The translations under genes were made by a program, and so were the position numbers. Of a stretch of 64,000 nucleotides of DNA, positions 22,466 to 33,100 are shown piece by piece (the first letter of the stretch is position 1; each line of letters opens with the position of its first letter). The DNA is from Mycoplasma_N cavipharyngis (GTDB lineage Bacteria > Bacillota_I > Bacilli_A > Mycoplasmatales > Mycoplasmoidaceae), in contig NZ_CP155569.1 of assembly GCF_042984175.1 (NCBI RefSeq), positions 970,254-1,034,253 on the forward strand, written 5' to 3'. Under the pieces are notes generated by a model. The model worked only from the letters and a program-made list of their open reading frames with translations. It was not told where the DNA came from and ran no database searches.

Positions 22466-23191
22466 GTATTTTCTTTTTTTAATGATTTTTTTAGTTTCAT
22501 TACATCTAAAGTTTCATCTGTTAAAACAAAATTGTGACATTTAGTGCGCACTAATTTTTTTAAGTAGGCAACTGTATTTAGTTTTGTTGCTAAATCTTCA
22601 GCAAAACTGCGAACATAAAAACCTTTAGAAACTTCTAATTCTATTTCAATGTAAGGAAAATTAAAAGCAATTAATTTCAATTGAAAAATTTTAACTTTTC
22701 TTGGTGTAATGATTACTGATTTTTCAGTCCGAGCATATTGATATAATTTTTTACCATTAACTTTAACAGCAGAAAATTGATGGGGTGTTTGATAATATTC
22801 TAAGCCATTAAAATAATTAATTACATTAGTTAATTGAGCTAAATTAATAACAACATCTTGTGTAGTTATTAATTTACCTTCAGCATCAGCTGTAGTAGTT
22901 TTTTTATTAAGTTCAATAATTGCTTGATATTTTTTATTTTCTAATAAAAATTGGTTCAGTGTTTTTGTTTTTTGGTTAATGCCAATAATTAATAAACCTG
23001 TAGCTAATGGGTCTAAAGTTCCACCGTGGCCAATTTTTTTAACACCTAAGAAATGTTTTAAAAATGAGACAACATCTTGACTAGTTCAGTGAATTGGTTT
23101 ATTAACAGCAAAAATTTGATCTTTTAAAAATTGTTCTAAAAAAGAATCAATTTCAGCTTTTGTGTATAATTGGTTGTTTTTTTTGTGTCAT
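22462..23191 (-). pseudogene. truB: tRNA pseudouridine-55 synthase, frame broken at N-terminus
   Basis: Makes pseudouridine 55 in the T-loop of tRNAs. The core is clear: FAVNKPIHWTSQDVV, catalytic block GHGGTLDPLATGLL, and KVNGKKLYQYAR. From the stop at 22462 the frame runs open to an in-frame TAA near 23245, but contains no ATG, GTG or TTG. The only sensible start, ATG at 23191 (MTQK...), is out of frame by one base across an A8 run (T8 at 23177-23184). Seven A would put it in frame. Because TruB is normally kept, transcript slippage or a sequence error seems more likely than true loss; a rare ATT or ATA start is another option. Confidence 0.75.
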
Positions 23192-23418
23192 AAAAATCAA
23201 TAATAATTAAATTTTAATTGATATTTATTAAATTAAAGTAATAGTGAGAAATCTTTAGCATAATAAAGAAAAGATTTTGAGTAAAATTTTTGGCAATAAT
23301 AATAATATATAATGATTATGTCAATGGATAAATTAACAAATACATTAATATATGTATATATAGTATTGTTGACCAAAATTTATTATTAAAAAAGGAAATT
23401 ATTAAGAAAAAAATTATT

Positions 23419-23739
23419 ATGAATAAGCATTCTAGAATTTGAGACAAACGTTATGGAAACCAAACAAGTATTTTAGATTTTGCGGGCAGAAGAATGGATA
23501 GATCAGCATACGGAAACCCAAATTCCAAATATGGATGAAATCTACATCATGTTTTGCCTGAATCTCAAGGAGGTTCATCAGAAGAATCTAACTTGGTTTG
23601 TGCAAATATTAAAACAAATGAAGAAGCTGCTGATAAAACAAGTTTTGAAATAGATGGTATTCACTACCAAGTGCAAAAAATAGATGGTGTTTATAAAATT
23701 GTAAACCAAAAAACTAAAGAAGTGGTTAGTGATAATTAA
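23419..23739 (+). CDS. small stand-alone HNH-type protein
   Basis: 106 residues. The core reads YGWNLHHVLPESQGG then SEESNLVCANIKTNEEAADK. This has the pattern of HNH nucleases: a His-His dipeptide on the beta-hairpin followed by the Asn-Leu and final Asn/His region of the betabeta-alpha fold. An N-terminal RRMDRSAYGNPNSKYGW block is typical of small phage- and mobile-element-associated HNH proteins. AAGGAAA about 15 bases upstream is a possible ribosome site, and a terminator follows immediately. Isolated between truB and decayed fragments, it looks recently acquired. Nuclease activity is inferred from the motif only; it could be an inactive or antitoxin-like relative. Confidence 0.7.
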
Positions 23740-23763
23740 AAAAATAACTAAATTAATTAAACA

Positions 23764-23798
23764 GGAACAAGTTCATATAACTTGTTCCTTTTATTTTC
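23764..23798 (+). terminator. intrinsic terminator after HNH gene
   Basis: GGAACAAGTT (23764-23773) and AACTTGTTCC (23779-23788) form a 10-bp perfect stem with a short loop, followed by TTTTATTTT. Confidence 0.85.
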
Positions 23799-24119
23799 AA
23801 CATTCTTTTTTATCAGAAAGGATTAATAACAGATATATAAGTTAGATCAAATATCCAATGCTTGTTTTGCTATGTTAGTATTTCAATAACTATTTAAGTC
23901 TTAAAAGACATTATCAAGATATAAAAATCTTTATAAATCAAAAAATGTAGTAAAAAATTGAATGAGAGTAAAAAAGATAATAATAAAATTTTTAGGTTTA
24001 TGAAGTGCAATTTATATCAAGATTATTAGAGACTAAAATCAGATACAAATCCCAAACTAATAAGGCAATATAAGAGATTATGCGGATTTGAATCAACTTT
24101 TAGTACTTGCAAATATGAA

Positions 24120-24725
24120 AAAGTTATAATTCAGTAATAATTCATGACAGAGAAATTTTTGTACCTAAAAATTCTAATGCTAAAGGCTTACTAACTAAAG
24201 ATTCTTATATTGATGCAAACAAAATTTATTATATTAAAAAACAGAACTAGAAAAATTTATTGATCAAAAAGAAGTTTATTATAACGAATATCTTGATCCT
24301 TTATTTAACAGATTATTTATTATGTATTATTAAATAATATGATGTCATTTTCTTTAAATTGTTCTTTAATTAAAGTCTTTTTTGATCAAGATCATCAAAA
24401 ATTTAAAAGTAGAACAGATTATACTAATAAAAAATTACTCGATTATGAATATCATAATTTAATGGCAAGCGGAAAATATTAGTAATGATAAAAAGATGGG
24501 ATTCAACACAATTTATTAATTTATAATTGCAAATAAATATGAAGCAACTTTTGATTTTCTAAAACCTTTTCAAAGTTTGTATTACAGTATTAAAGAAGAA
24601 TTTATAGAATATAAGTTAGACAATCAATCATATTTTAAGGCGACTGAAATTCTTTATAGTCCACTAAAAGAATGGTATCAAAGTAGTTGGGATATTTTTA
24701 ATCATTCAACATTTAATAATGAGTA
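24120..24725 (+). pseudogene. decayed coding fragments, family unknown
   Basis: Several short frames with good mycoplasma codon use lie in series but in shifting frames. About 24139-24250 contains IHDREIFVPKNSNAKGLLTK; after a one-base shift it continues ELEKFIDQKEVYYNEYLDP to 24333. A 47-codon frame follows at 24339-24482 (MMSFSLNCSLIKVFFDQDH). About 24533-24725 contains ATFDFLKPFQSLYYSIKEEF and WYQSSWDIFNH. None has a sensible start and length. They look like the broken pieces of one or two genes, possibly carried in with the HNH gene. No family recognised. Confidence 0.5.
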
Positions 24726-24797
24726 AAAACAATACGAAAATGATTGCACAAAATCAATGATTATAAGACTTATTTAACCTATAAAGAAGAAAAAATA

Positions 24798-25085
24798 ATG
24801 AAAGAATTGCATCAGCAGCGAAAAATAATATCTTTAATTGAATGATTAGAAAATTTAAATCAAAAAAAATTATTATTATCAAAGACAGAATTAATTGCTC
24901 TAAAAAATAATCCACTTGAACCAAAAACAAAACAGATCTTGTTTGAACATTTAAAAAATCAAGGAATTGAAGTTGATCTTAATGATAATTTAAAATAATT
25001 TAAAAGAAAATATTATGTGGAACATAAAGTAATTCTTGATTATCTAAAAGAATTTAATTTAGCATATTTTAAAAAATCAATTTAA
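24798..25085 (+). pseudogene. short ORF interrupted by an in-frame TAA
   Basis: ATG 24798 opens a 66-codon frame (MKELHQQRKIISLIEWLENL ... NDNLK) that stops at 24996-24998. The same frame immediately resumes for 28 codons (FKRKYYVEHKVILDYLKEF) to TAA at 25083. The composition is charged and helical, like a small regulatory or coiled-coil protein. Either a real 66-aa protein or a longer gene hit by a nonsense change; the latter fits the decayed surroundings. Function unknown. Confidence 0.45.
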
Positions 25086-25198
25086 TTAAAAAAATCATTA
25101 AAACAAATAGTTAGCAAAAATTAATCAGCATTTATTAAGTGCTGATTTTTTTATCATATATTAATTAAAAAATTTAATTTTAAATAACAATCTTAGAT

Positions 25199-26080
25199 TT
25201 AACTAAATCAAACAGGAAAACTGTATGAATAATAAGCAATAATTAAGCCAACATCAATTAAAACAAAAATAGCAGCAAATGCTAAAAAAATGACCATAAA
25301 ATAATGGAAGTTACGCGATCTATTAGCACCATTAATAGCAACAAACCATGTCGTAAATAAGAAGAAATAGGGCAGAATTAAAAAGATAATTGCTAAAGTA
25401 GCAAAAGTATAACTAGCAGTTCTTAAATTGGCAATGTTATTAGCAAAACTAGCATTACTAGTAATAATGTATGCTTGTGGAACTAAAGATAAAATCGCAA
25501 TAAAACCAGTTGCTAAAAATAACATGATTAAACTAATAAATGTTTCGATTTTTCAAATTCGTCTAAAGCCTTGCTGATCACGCAATTGTAAATCAGTATA
25601 AGTTAGAAAATCACTATTTTTAATTTCTTTTTGTCGATTAGTTTTAACTCTAATTTGATCATAACTTTTTCAATTATCAGTTTCTAGTTGATAATTGAAA
25701 CGGGATCGATAAACTTGAGGATGATTTTCTAAACTGAAAATTTTAGTAATTTGTTTTCATTTTTGTTGAAATCATTTTTTACGATAATCTTCAACTAATA
25801 ATTGTTTGAAAACAATTCTTTTATTTTTAATTTCAGCTAAAGTTTTCTGTTTTAGTTCATCATCAATTTTAGTAATTAAACCTTGAGCATTAATTACTTC
25901 TTCTAAATCAGTTTCAATGTTAGTAAAAGTCGCTTCAGGGTTATGAATCGCGTCATTATTATGAGTTAAAAATAAATTAGCTAGTTCTAAATCAGTTTTA
26001 TGACTAACTTCATGAATTGCTGCATCTAAACTATCTTCAGCAATATAATCATCTTCAACTTTTTTGATTCTAATACTCAT
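25199..26080 (-). CDS. conserved membrane protein downstream of rbfA
   Basis: 293 residues. The N-terminal two-thirds are soluble, acidic then basic (MSIRIKKVEDDYIAEDSLDA...). The C-terminal third holds three hydrophobic helices (around MLFLATGFIAILSLV, LAIIFLILPYFFLF and FLAFAAIFVLIDVGLII). The position directly after rbfA in a nusA-infB-rbfA series matches the conserved hypothetical that follows rbfA in the M. genitalium gene order (MG_144 position); that assignment is from gene order only. It begins 32 bases after the rbfA stop. Confidence 0.75.
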
Positions 26081-26111
26081 AAGAACAATTGATTTTTTCT
26101 TTTCTTATAAT

Positions 26112-26468
26112 TTATTTTTTAATTCTTTTTAATGATTGATCAATTAAGGCTTCAATTTTATTGGCTTGTTCAATCAAATCATCATAAACAAAAGTGATTT
26201 CTGGTATTCTATAAATTGTTAGTTTTTGCGCTAAAATTTTTTTAAATCATCCCTTAACTTTATTAAGATTATCAATCACTACTTGGTTTGATTGATGACC
26301 AAACTGATCAACATAAACAGTTAATCAACTTTTATCATTACTTAATTTTACATCAGTAAAACTAATCTGACGATAACATTGATCATCAAATTCAGTAATT
26401 AAACTTTGATTCAAAATGCTTAAAATCGTTTTTTCTAAACGTTTAATTTGGTTTGATTTTTCTTTCAT
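26112..26468 (-). CDS. rbfA: ribosome-binding factor A
   Basis: 118 residues, family length. Starts MKEKSNQIKRLEKTILSILN, the helix that begins RbfA, and shows the KH-like centre (FTDVKLSNDKSWLTVYVD) and ends with YRIPEITFVYDD, the conserved late block. It assists 16S 5'-end maturation and 30S assembly in the cold. ATG at 26468 lies 20 bases after the infB stop, so it is operonic with infB and nusA. Confidence 0.92.
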
Positions 26469-26488
26469 GAATTAAAGCTCTTTTAGTT

Positions 26489-28447
26489 TTATTTCTTTTT
26501 ATTTTTTTTACTAGATTGATCATCTTGTAAGTCTAAACCTTGATGTTGCACTTCTAGTTTAATTTCAAATGCTTCAATTAAATCATTTTCTTTTAAGTCT
26601 TGAAAGTTTTCTATAGTAATGCCACAATCATTATTAACTAAAATTTCTTTAACATCTTTTTTACCATGACGTAGTGAATTTAATTTAGAAGTATAAATTA
26701 AAATGCCATCACGAATCACGCGAATAGAACAATTACGCACTAGTTTACCTGATGTTACATGACATCCACCAATTACACCAATTGCAGAATGTCTTCATAA
26801 TTGTTGTACTACTGCTTCACCTAAAATTGTTTCAACTTCAATCGGATCAAGTGAACCTAACATTAATTGTTTCACTTCATCAATTAAGTTGTAAATGATG
26901 TTATGAAATCTAATTACTAAACCGCTTGTTTGAGCAATACTACGAATAATTTTAGTTGGTTTAACATTAAAACAGAAAATGGTGGCATTAGAAATTTTAG
27001 CTAATTGCAAATCTGATTCATTTAATGAACCAGTATTAGCACTAATAATTTTTAGATTAATTTTATCAACAACAAGTTTATCTAAAGAACTTTTAATTGC
27101 TTCTAAACTACCATGAACATCAGTTTTAACAATAATATTAACTCGTTTTGAACCATCAGTTGTTGTATTTTGATTATTAAGTAAATTAAAAATTCGTTCT
27201 TTTCATTTTTTCTCAGAAATTTTCTGATAAATGATTTTGGCACTTTTCTCATCTTTAAGCGCAAAAAACTTATCACCAGATTGGGGGATATCTAATAATC
27301 CAGCAATTTTAACTGGAGTTGATGGACCTGCTAATTCAATTGCTTCTAATTGATCATTATGCATAATTCTTACTTTTCCAGTTGTCGAATTTAAAGCTAA
27401 ATAATCGCCCTTAATTAAAGTTCCATTTTGTACTAGTAATGTTGCAATTGGACCATAACCTTTATCTAAATGTGATTCAATAATTGTCCCATATGCTAAA
27501 CGGTGTGGATTAGCACGTAATTCAGATAATTCTGCCACAAATAAAATTAGTTCTAATAAATCATCAATCCCTTGATTGTTTTTGACTGAACCTTCAACAC
27601 AAACAACATCACCACCAAGACTTTCAACAACTAATTTTTGATCATATAATTGTGATTTAACTAAATCAGGATTAGCAGTTGCTAAATCCATTTTATTAAT
27701 GAAAACAATAATTTTTACTCCAGCATCACGAGCATGATCTAATGCTTCAATTGTTTGTTGTTTAACCCCATCATCAGCAGCAACAACTAAAACGACAATA
27801 TCAGTAACACTAGCACCACGAGCGCGCATTTTGGTAAACGCTTCATGACCAGGAGTATCTAAAAAAGTAATTTTTTTATCGTTTTTAATTACTTGGTATG
27901 AACCAATGTGTTGAGTAATCCCACCATGTTCGGTTTTAGTTACATTAGTTGTTCTAATTTTATCTAATAAACTAGTTTTCCCATGATCAACATGACCCAT
28001 AATTGTTACTACTGGTGGACGTGGTTCTAAAGTTGTTTGATCATCTTCAAATGCTAAAGTATTTAATAAATTCTCTTCACTAGCAACTTGATCACGTTTT
28101 TCAAAATCATAACCAAATTCTAAACATAATTCACCAATCTGATCTTCTGTTAAAATCATATTAACTGTTACAGGAATATTTTTTAGAAATAAATACTTAA
28201 TAATTTCAGCTGATGTTTTATTAATTTTTGTAGCAAACTCATTAACTGATAAGGCTGAAGTGAAGACAAAAACATTATTTTTTAAACCAGTTTGTGGTTC
28301 ACTGAAAGATCTTTTTAAATCAAAATCAGTACGATCATCAACCTTTTTTTTCTCATAATTTTTATTTTTAGTCCGGCTTGATTGAGAATTATTAGTTTTT
28401 TTAGAACTAGTGTTATTAGATTTATAGTTAGTTTTTTTTTGGTGCAT
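26489..28447 (-). CDS. infB: translation initiation factor IF-2
   Basis: 652 residues with a short, Lys/Asn/Ser-rich N-terminus, as usual for mycoplasma IF-2. GTPase motifs: G1 GHVDHGKT at 151-158, G3 DTPGH at 197-201, G4 NKMD at 251-254. The IF2-N-like region (ALSVNEFATKINKTSAEI) precedes the G domain. The C-terminal C1/C2 domains follow, ending in a basic tail (DDQSSKKNKKK). It places initiator tRNA on the 30S and drives subunit joining. Part of nusA-infB-rbfA on the minus strand. Confidence 0.97.
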
Positions 28448-28508
28448 GCTTTTAAATATTCCTTAATAAGTTTAGTTTAAGAGTTTTTTAATAATTAAAA
28501 ATTTAAGT

Positions 28509-29813
28509 TTAATACTGATCATCTTCATCATCAAAATCATGATTAGAATCACTTTGTTGTGATCGTTGAAATTCATCTAATAACTGACTATAACCTTGTT
28601 GGTGTTTATGAAAAATTCGTTCTGATAAACTAGTATAACTACTATATAAGTTTTCATCAACTAACTGATAATCAATATCTTCTTCACGAGCTTCAACTAC
28701 AGTTTTAACATCAATGTTTCATCCTGTTAGTGAAGAGATTAGTTTGATATTAGTACCTTTTTTACCAATTAATGATAAATAACTAGCTGGATCAGTAATA
28801 AAAATAATATCCTTATTATCTAGCATTGAATAACCTAAAATCTTTCCAGGAATAGCACAATTAACTGCTAGTTTAATTGGATCATCACTTCATTCAATGA
28901 CATCAATTTTCTCATTTAATAACTGATTAGAAATTTGCTTAATCTTTTTACCACCAGGACCAATACATGCACCAACTGGATCAACTGATTGAGTATTAGA
29001 TCAAACAGCAACTTTTGATTTTTGTCCAGCAATTCGAGCAATCGCTTTAATTTCTACAGTACCATCACTAATTTCACTAATATTATCAGTCATTAATTTA
29101 CGGACAATTTCAGGACTAGTTCGTGTTAAGTTAACTGGTCAACCTGAAGTGTATTCATGCACATCTTTAATATAAAATAAATAAGTTTGGTTAGGTTCAA
29201 GTTTTTCAATAATTTTATTACCAAAACGATCAGTTGTTTGAATCATTTCGTGTTTAGTAATATATGCTTGAGTTGTTTCACCTTCATCATTATGTAAAAC
29301 AACAACAGCACCACGTAAGTCTTTGTTATTAACAATATCAATTTTTTCAACCTTACCTCAAATTACTTGGTTTTTATATTTAATTCATTTATCACAAGTC
29401 ATACGATTAACTGTTTCAATAATTAGTTGGTTAAAAATACTTAAAATCGAACGAACAAATTTTTTATCAAACTGATCAATATCAACCCGTTCACGTAAAA
29501 AATCATTTAATTGAATTGTGATTTTATTTCTTTGAGCAATTTTTTCTGCTTTTGATCAAGGAATCAGTGTTTCATCATCCTCATCTCCTTCATTAAAATA
29601 AAATTGATCAGAAACAATTTTAAGATAACGTCACATCGTAATTTGACCAATGTTCAAATTAACTTCAACTTGAATGTGATTACTTGGAAATTCTTTTAAA
29701 TAGACTTGTTTAAATGAGTCAGCTAAAATATGTGCTACTTTTTCAACCTTTAAATTATTTTTAGTAGCAACTGCATAAATGTGAGTAATTAAAGGGTTTT
29801 GAGTGTTATTCAT
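28509..29813 (-). CDS. nusA: transcription termination/antitermination protein NusA
   Basis: 434 residues: N-terminal RNAP-binding domain, S1 domain (NKDLRGAVVVLHNDEGE), and two KH domains (DPVGACIGPGGKKIKQISNQ carrying GPGG, and LIGKKGTNIKLISSLTGW). It ends in an acidic tail (SNHDFDDEDDQY). It modulates RNA polymerase pausing and termination. First gene of the nusA-infB-rbfA operon; ATG at 29813. It is divergent from cas9, with a 334-base gap holding a hairpin (29867-29900) in its 5' leader. Confidence 0.96.
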
Positions 29814-29866
29814 GAATTAAAAAACTATTAGTAATTTTGAGATTTCTTCTTGTGATTAGCAAGAAT

Positions 29867-29900
29867 AAAGGAGCAAGATTGATCAAAATCCCGCTCCTTT
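29867..29900. other. hairpin in nusA leader
   Basis: AAAGGAGC (29867-29874) pairs with GCTCCTTT (29893-29900) around an 18-base loop, about 54 bases before nusA. On the minus strand a moderately T-rich tail (TTTATTCTTG) follows, so it may act as an attenuator or RNA-processing signal in the nusA leader. On the plus strand no transcript is expected. Function is inferred. Confidence 0.45.
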
Positions 29901-30004
29901 GTATTTAATATAATTAAGAATATATTTTACTATAAAAAAGTGATTAATTTAATTTTTATTTTATTAATTTGAAAATGCGTATTAAAATAAAATTGCTAGA
30001 TATA

Positions 30005-30104
30005 ATCTAATTAACTTACTTATTTAACTTATTGATCATCAAGTTTTTGTTTTAAAGTGTGATTGAAAATATTTATAAGTTTTGCTATTTGTTTTACTAA
30101 CAAT
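30005..30104 (-). ncRNA. candidate tracrRNA (anti-repeat)
   Basis: On the plus strand 30079-30088 reads GTTTTGCTAT, nine of ten bases of the CRISPR repeat start (GTTTTGGTAT), and 30096-30102 reads ACTAACA, matching the repeat's GCTAACA with one change that permits a G-U pair. The intervening seven extra bases would form the bulge typical of tracrRNA:crRNA duplexes. Transcribed on the minus strand, the anti-repeat would be followed by a small hairpin candidate (AACTT...AAGTT, about 30015-30050). The location beside cas9 fits type II loci. The 3' end is unclear. Confidence 0.45.
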
Positions 30105-30135
30105 TGATAATTAGAATTATCAAGAATAAGATCAG

Positions 30136-30141
30136 TATAAA
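30136..30141 (+). promoter_or_regulatory. possible -10 element of cas9
   Basis: TATAAA lies 7 bases before the cas9 ATG, implying a leaderless or nearly leaderless transcript. No clear ribosome site precedes the ATG. Confidence 0.35.
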
Positions 30142-30147
30142 ATTTCC

Positions 30148-33100
30148 ATGGAAAAAAATAATCAAAAAAGAGTCAAAATTGGTGTTGATGTTGGAATTGC
30201 TAGTGTTGGATGAGCGATTTTAGATGCAGAAAATAATACTATTATTAAAAATGGTGTAAGGTTGTTTAAAACAACTGATGATCTTAAAACTGGAGAATTA
30301 AAGTCTCAAGCACGTAGGGCATTTAGAACTTATCGTAGAAGATTATCACGGATTAAAACGAGAAAACGTGATGCCATTTTATTATTTATGAAACATGGTT
30401 TATATGTTTCAGAACGTTTTTCATATTGTGTTGGTTTAAAAGTTAGTCAAGAATTATTAAACGAATTTAGAGATTATCTTGATTTTAAAAAAGGTGAAAA
30501 ATTTAATGTTTATCACCATCGAAGAAAATTATTAACTACTAGTGATGATCATAAACTAAATTTCTTAAGAGCCATTTATTGGTATTTAACTAATCGTGGG
30601 TTTAATTATGGTGATAATGAAGAGGAAGAAGAAAAAGAAGAACTAAATTCAGAAGAAGTAGCTGAAAAACCTAAAAAGAAAAAAACTGCTGCAAATGCAG
30701 ATGAAGCAACATCTGAAACTAAAAAAGAACCTGAACCAACAGCTAAATTTATTGAATACATTAAAGCAATTGAAAAAGATAAACATCCAGTTGAAGTGCA
30801 ATTACTTCTAGAAGATGAAAAATATTTACCACAAGAATTTGTTGGTCTAACTAAAATTCATAAAATTAAAGGAATTATTAATAATATTTTTCACCGTGAA
30901 GATTATCAAGAAGAATTAGAAACTATCTTAAACCAACAAAAATATTTAAGTGATGAATTTCGTCAAGAATATCTTGATATTTTTAAACGTCAACGTGATT
31001 TTCAATATGGTCCAGGTAGTGATAAATCACCAACTAAATATGGTTTATGGCAATTAAATAAAGATGGTGAAGTTAAAAAGAAATATGAAAATCTTTGATT
31101 AAAAAATACTTCTAGATGTTCAGTATATCCTAAAGAACTAGTTGCTCCTGATGTTTCTTTTTCTAACTACATTTACAAATTTGCTTCATATTTAAATACT
31201 CTTTCTTATAAATCTGATTCTGAAGTTGAAAAACTAAATTTTCAATTCAAAAACCAATTACTCAATCAAGTTTTTGCAAAAGGAATATTTGAAATAAAAA
31301 AAATTAAAAATAGTGATATTCTAAAAGCATTTCAAACTCAACTAAATAATCCTAATATTGAAATGGTTGATATTGAAGGTTGATTAACAAATTTTGGTCA
31401 ATCAAATAAATCTCAAGATAAAAAAAGTAAAAAAGCAATTGAAGAATTTCCAATTAAACCAAAATCATTAACTAAATTGTTTGATGCTTTTCAAAAATCG
31501 GGCTTTAGTTTAATTGAAGAATTAAAATCAAATAATTTTTATGAAGATAATAAAGAATTTATTAAACTAATTGATGATTTATCTTCTTTTTTAAACTGTT
31601 ATCTTACTCCAAAATCACGATTAGATAATTTTGACAAAAAATTTTCAATTAATCCTACAAAAACAATTAATTTAAAAAAATTAATTAAAAGTATTTTTAA
31701 ATCAGAAAACTTTGAACAATCAATTGACACATTTAAAAAAATATTAAGTGAGTTTAAAAAATCTGATTTTTCAGGAACAGCATCACTTTCATATGTTGCA
31801 CTTGAACTTGAAATTCCTTACTTATTTCAACACAATTGAAATCATATGGAATATCTTAAAGAAGTAGGTAATTTCAGTCAAGAAAGCGCCTTAAAATACA
31901 ACTTTGAAAAATATCCTAACATTAGACATTTAACTTTTGAATGGATTGAAAATGTTGCAACATCACCAACTGTTAAAAGATCTGTAAAACAAACTGTTAA
32001 TGTTTTAAATGCTATTTTTGATTGGTCTAAAAAAGAAAAGATTATTATTGATTCAATTAGTCTAGAAATCCCTAGAGATCGAAATAATAAAGATGAAAGA
32101 GACAGAATTGCTAATATTAATAAAAGAAACAAAAAACTTAGAGAAGACTTTATTAAAGAAGGTCGTGGTAATCCTGATACTGATTTAGCTCGTTTTCTAA
32201 AGTATAAATTATGAATCGAGCAGAACTATTGTGATGGTTATACTGGTGAAAGAATTCAATGAGAATATATTGATAATTATGAAATTGATCATATCATTCC
32301 ATATTCAATGTGTTTTGATGATTCAATGAATAATAAAATCTTAACTCATAAAGATAACAACCGTCGTAAGGGTAAAAGAATTCCACGAGAATGAGATTAT
32401 TTTTCTAATGAAAAATTTAAAGCAATGGAGAAAAAATGATATCAATGATATGGTAAAGATGAAAAAGGTAAGTTTTATAAAAATAAGAAAAAACTTGATT
32501 TCTTATTAATTACTGCTAAAGAAATTCTTGAAGATAAACTAGGATTTATTGGTCGAAACCTATCTGATACAAGATATGTTGCTACTGAAATTTTAACTGC
32601 TCTAAAACATTTTTTAGCATGTCAAAAAGATCAGAATCCAATTTTTGATACAGAGTCTAAAGTTTTAATTATTACTGGTCAAACAATTAATGCTTTAAGA
32701 AAACTATCATATAAGTTAAGAAATCCAATTCAAACTTTAAGCTTGAATGATTCTGATAATAAAAACAATCAAAAAAATCATGATCAAGAACAATCAACTA
32801 ATTTAGCAACTACTGAGTCAGAAAATAGTTTAGATAGTCAAGAAGAATCGAATCAAAATAATCAAGAACAATCTAACCAAAACGATTCAGAGAAAAAAAC
32901 AAAACCAAAAGTTAAAGATCGTGATTGACACGGTCATCATGCTCAAGATGCCGTTTTGATTGCTTATGCTACTTCAATTCCTAAAATTAATAATATTGCT
33001 AAAAGATACTCAGGATCATTACCTGGTGCTAAAGAATATAATAAGAATGATAATGTTGAAGTAAATGAATTTCAAAAACGCAAAGCTGAATTGGCTGAAG

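Noticed and set aside
29850..29905. Plus-strand tracrRNA at the hairpin before cas9
   Set aside because: Only a six-base match (TTAGCA) to the anti-repeat sequence; the 30079-30104 pairing is much better.
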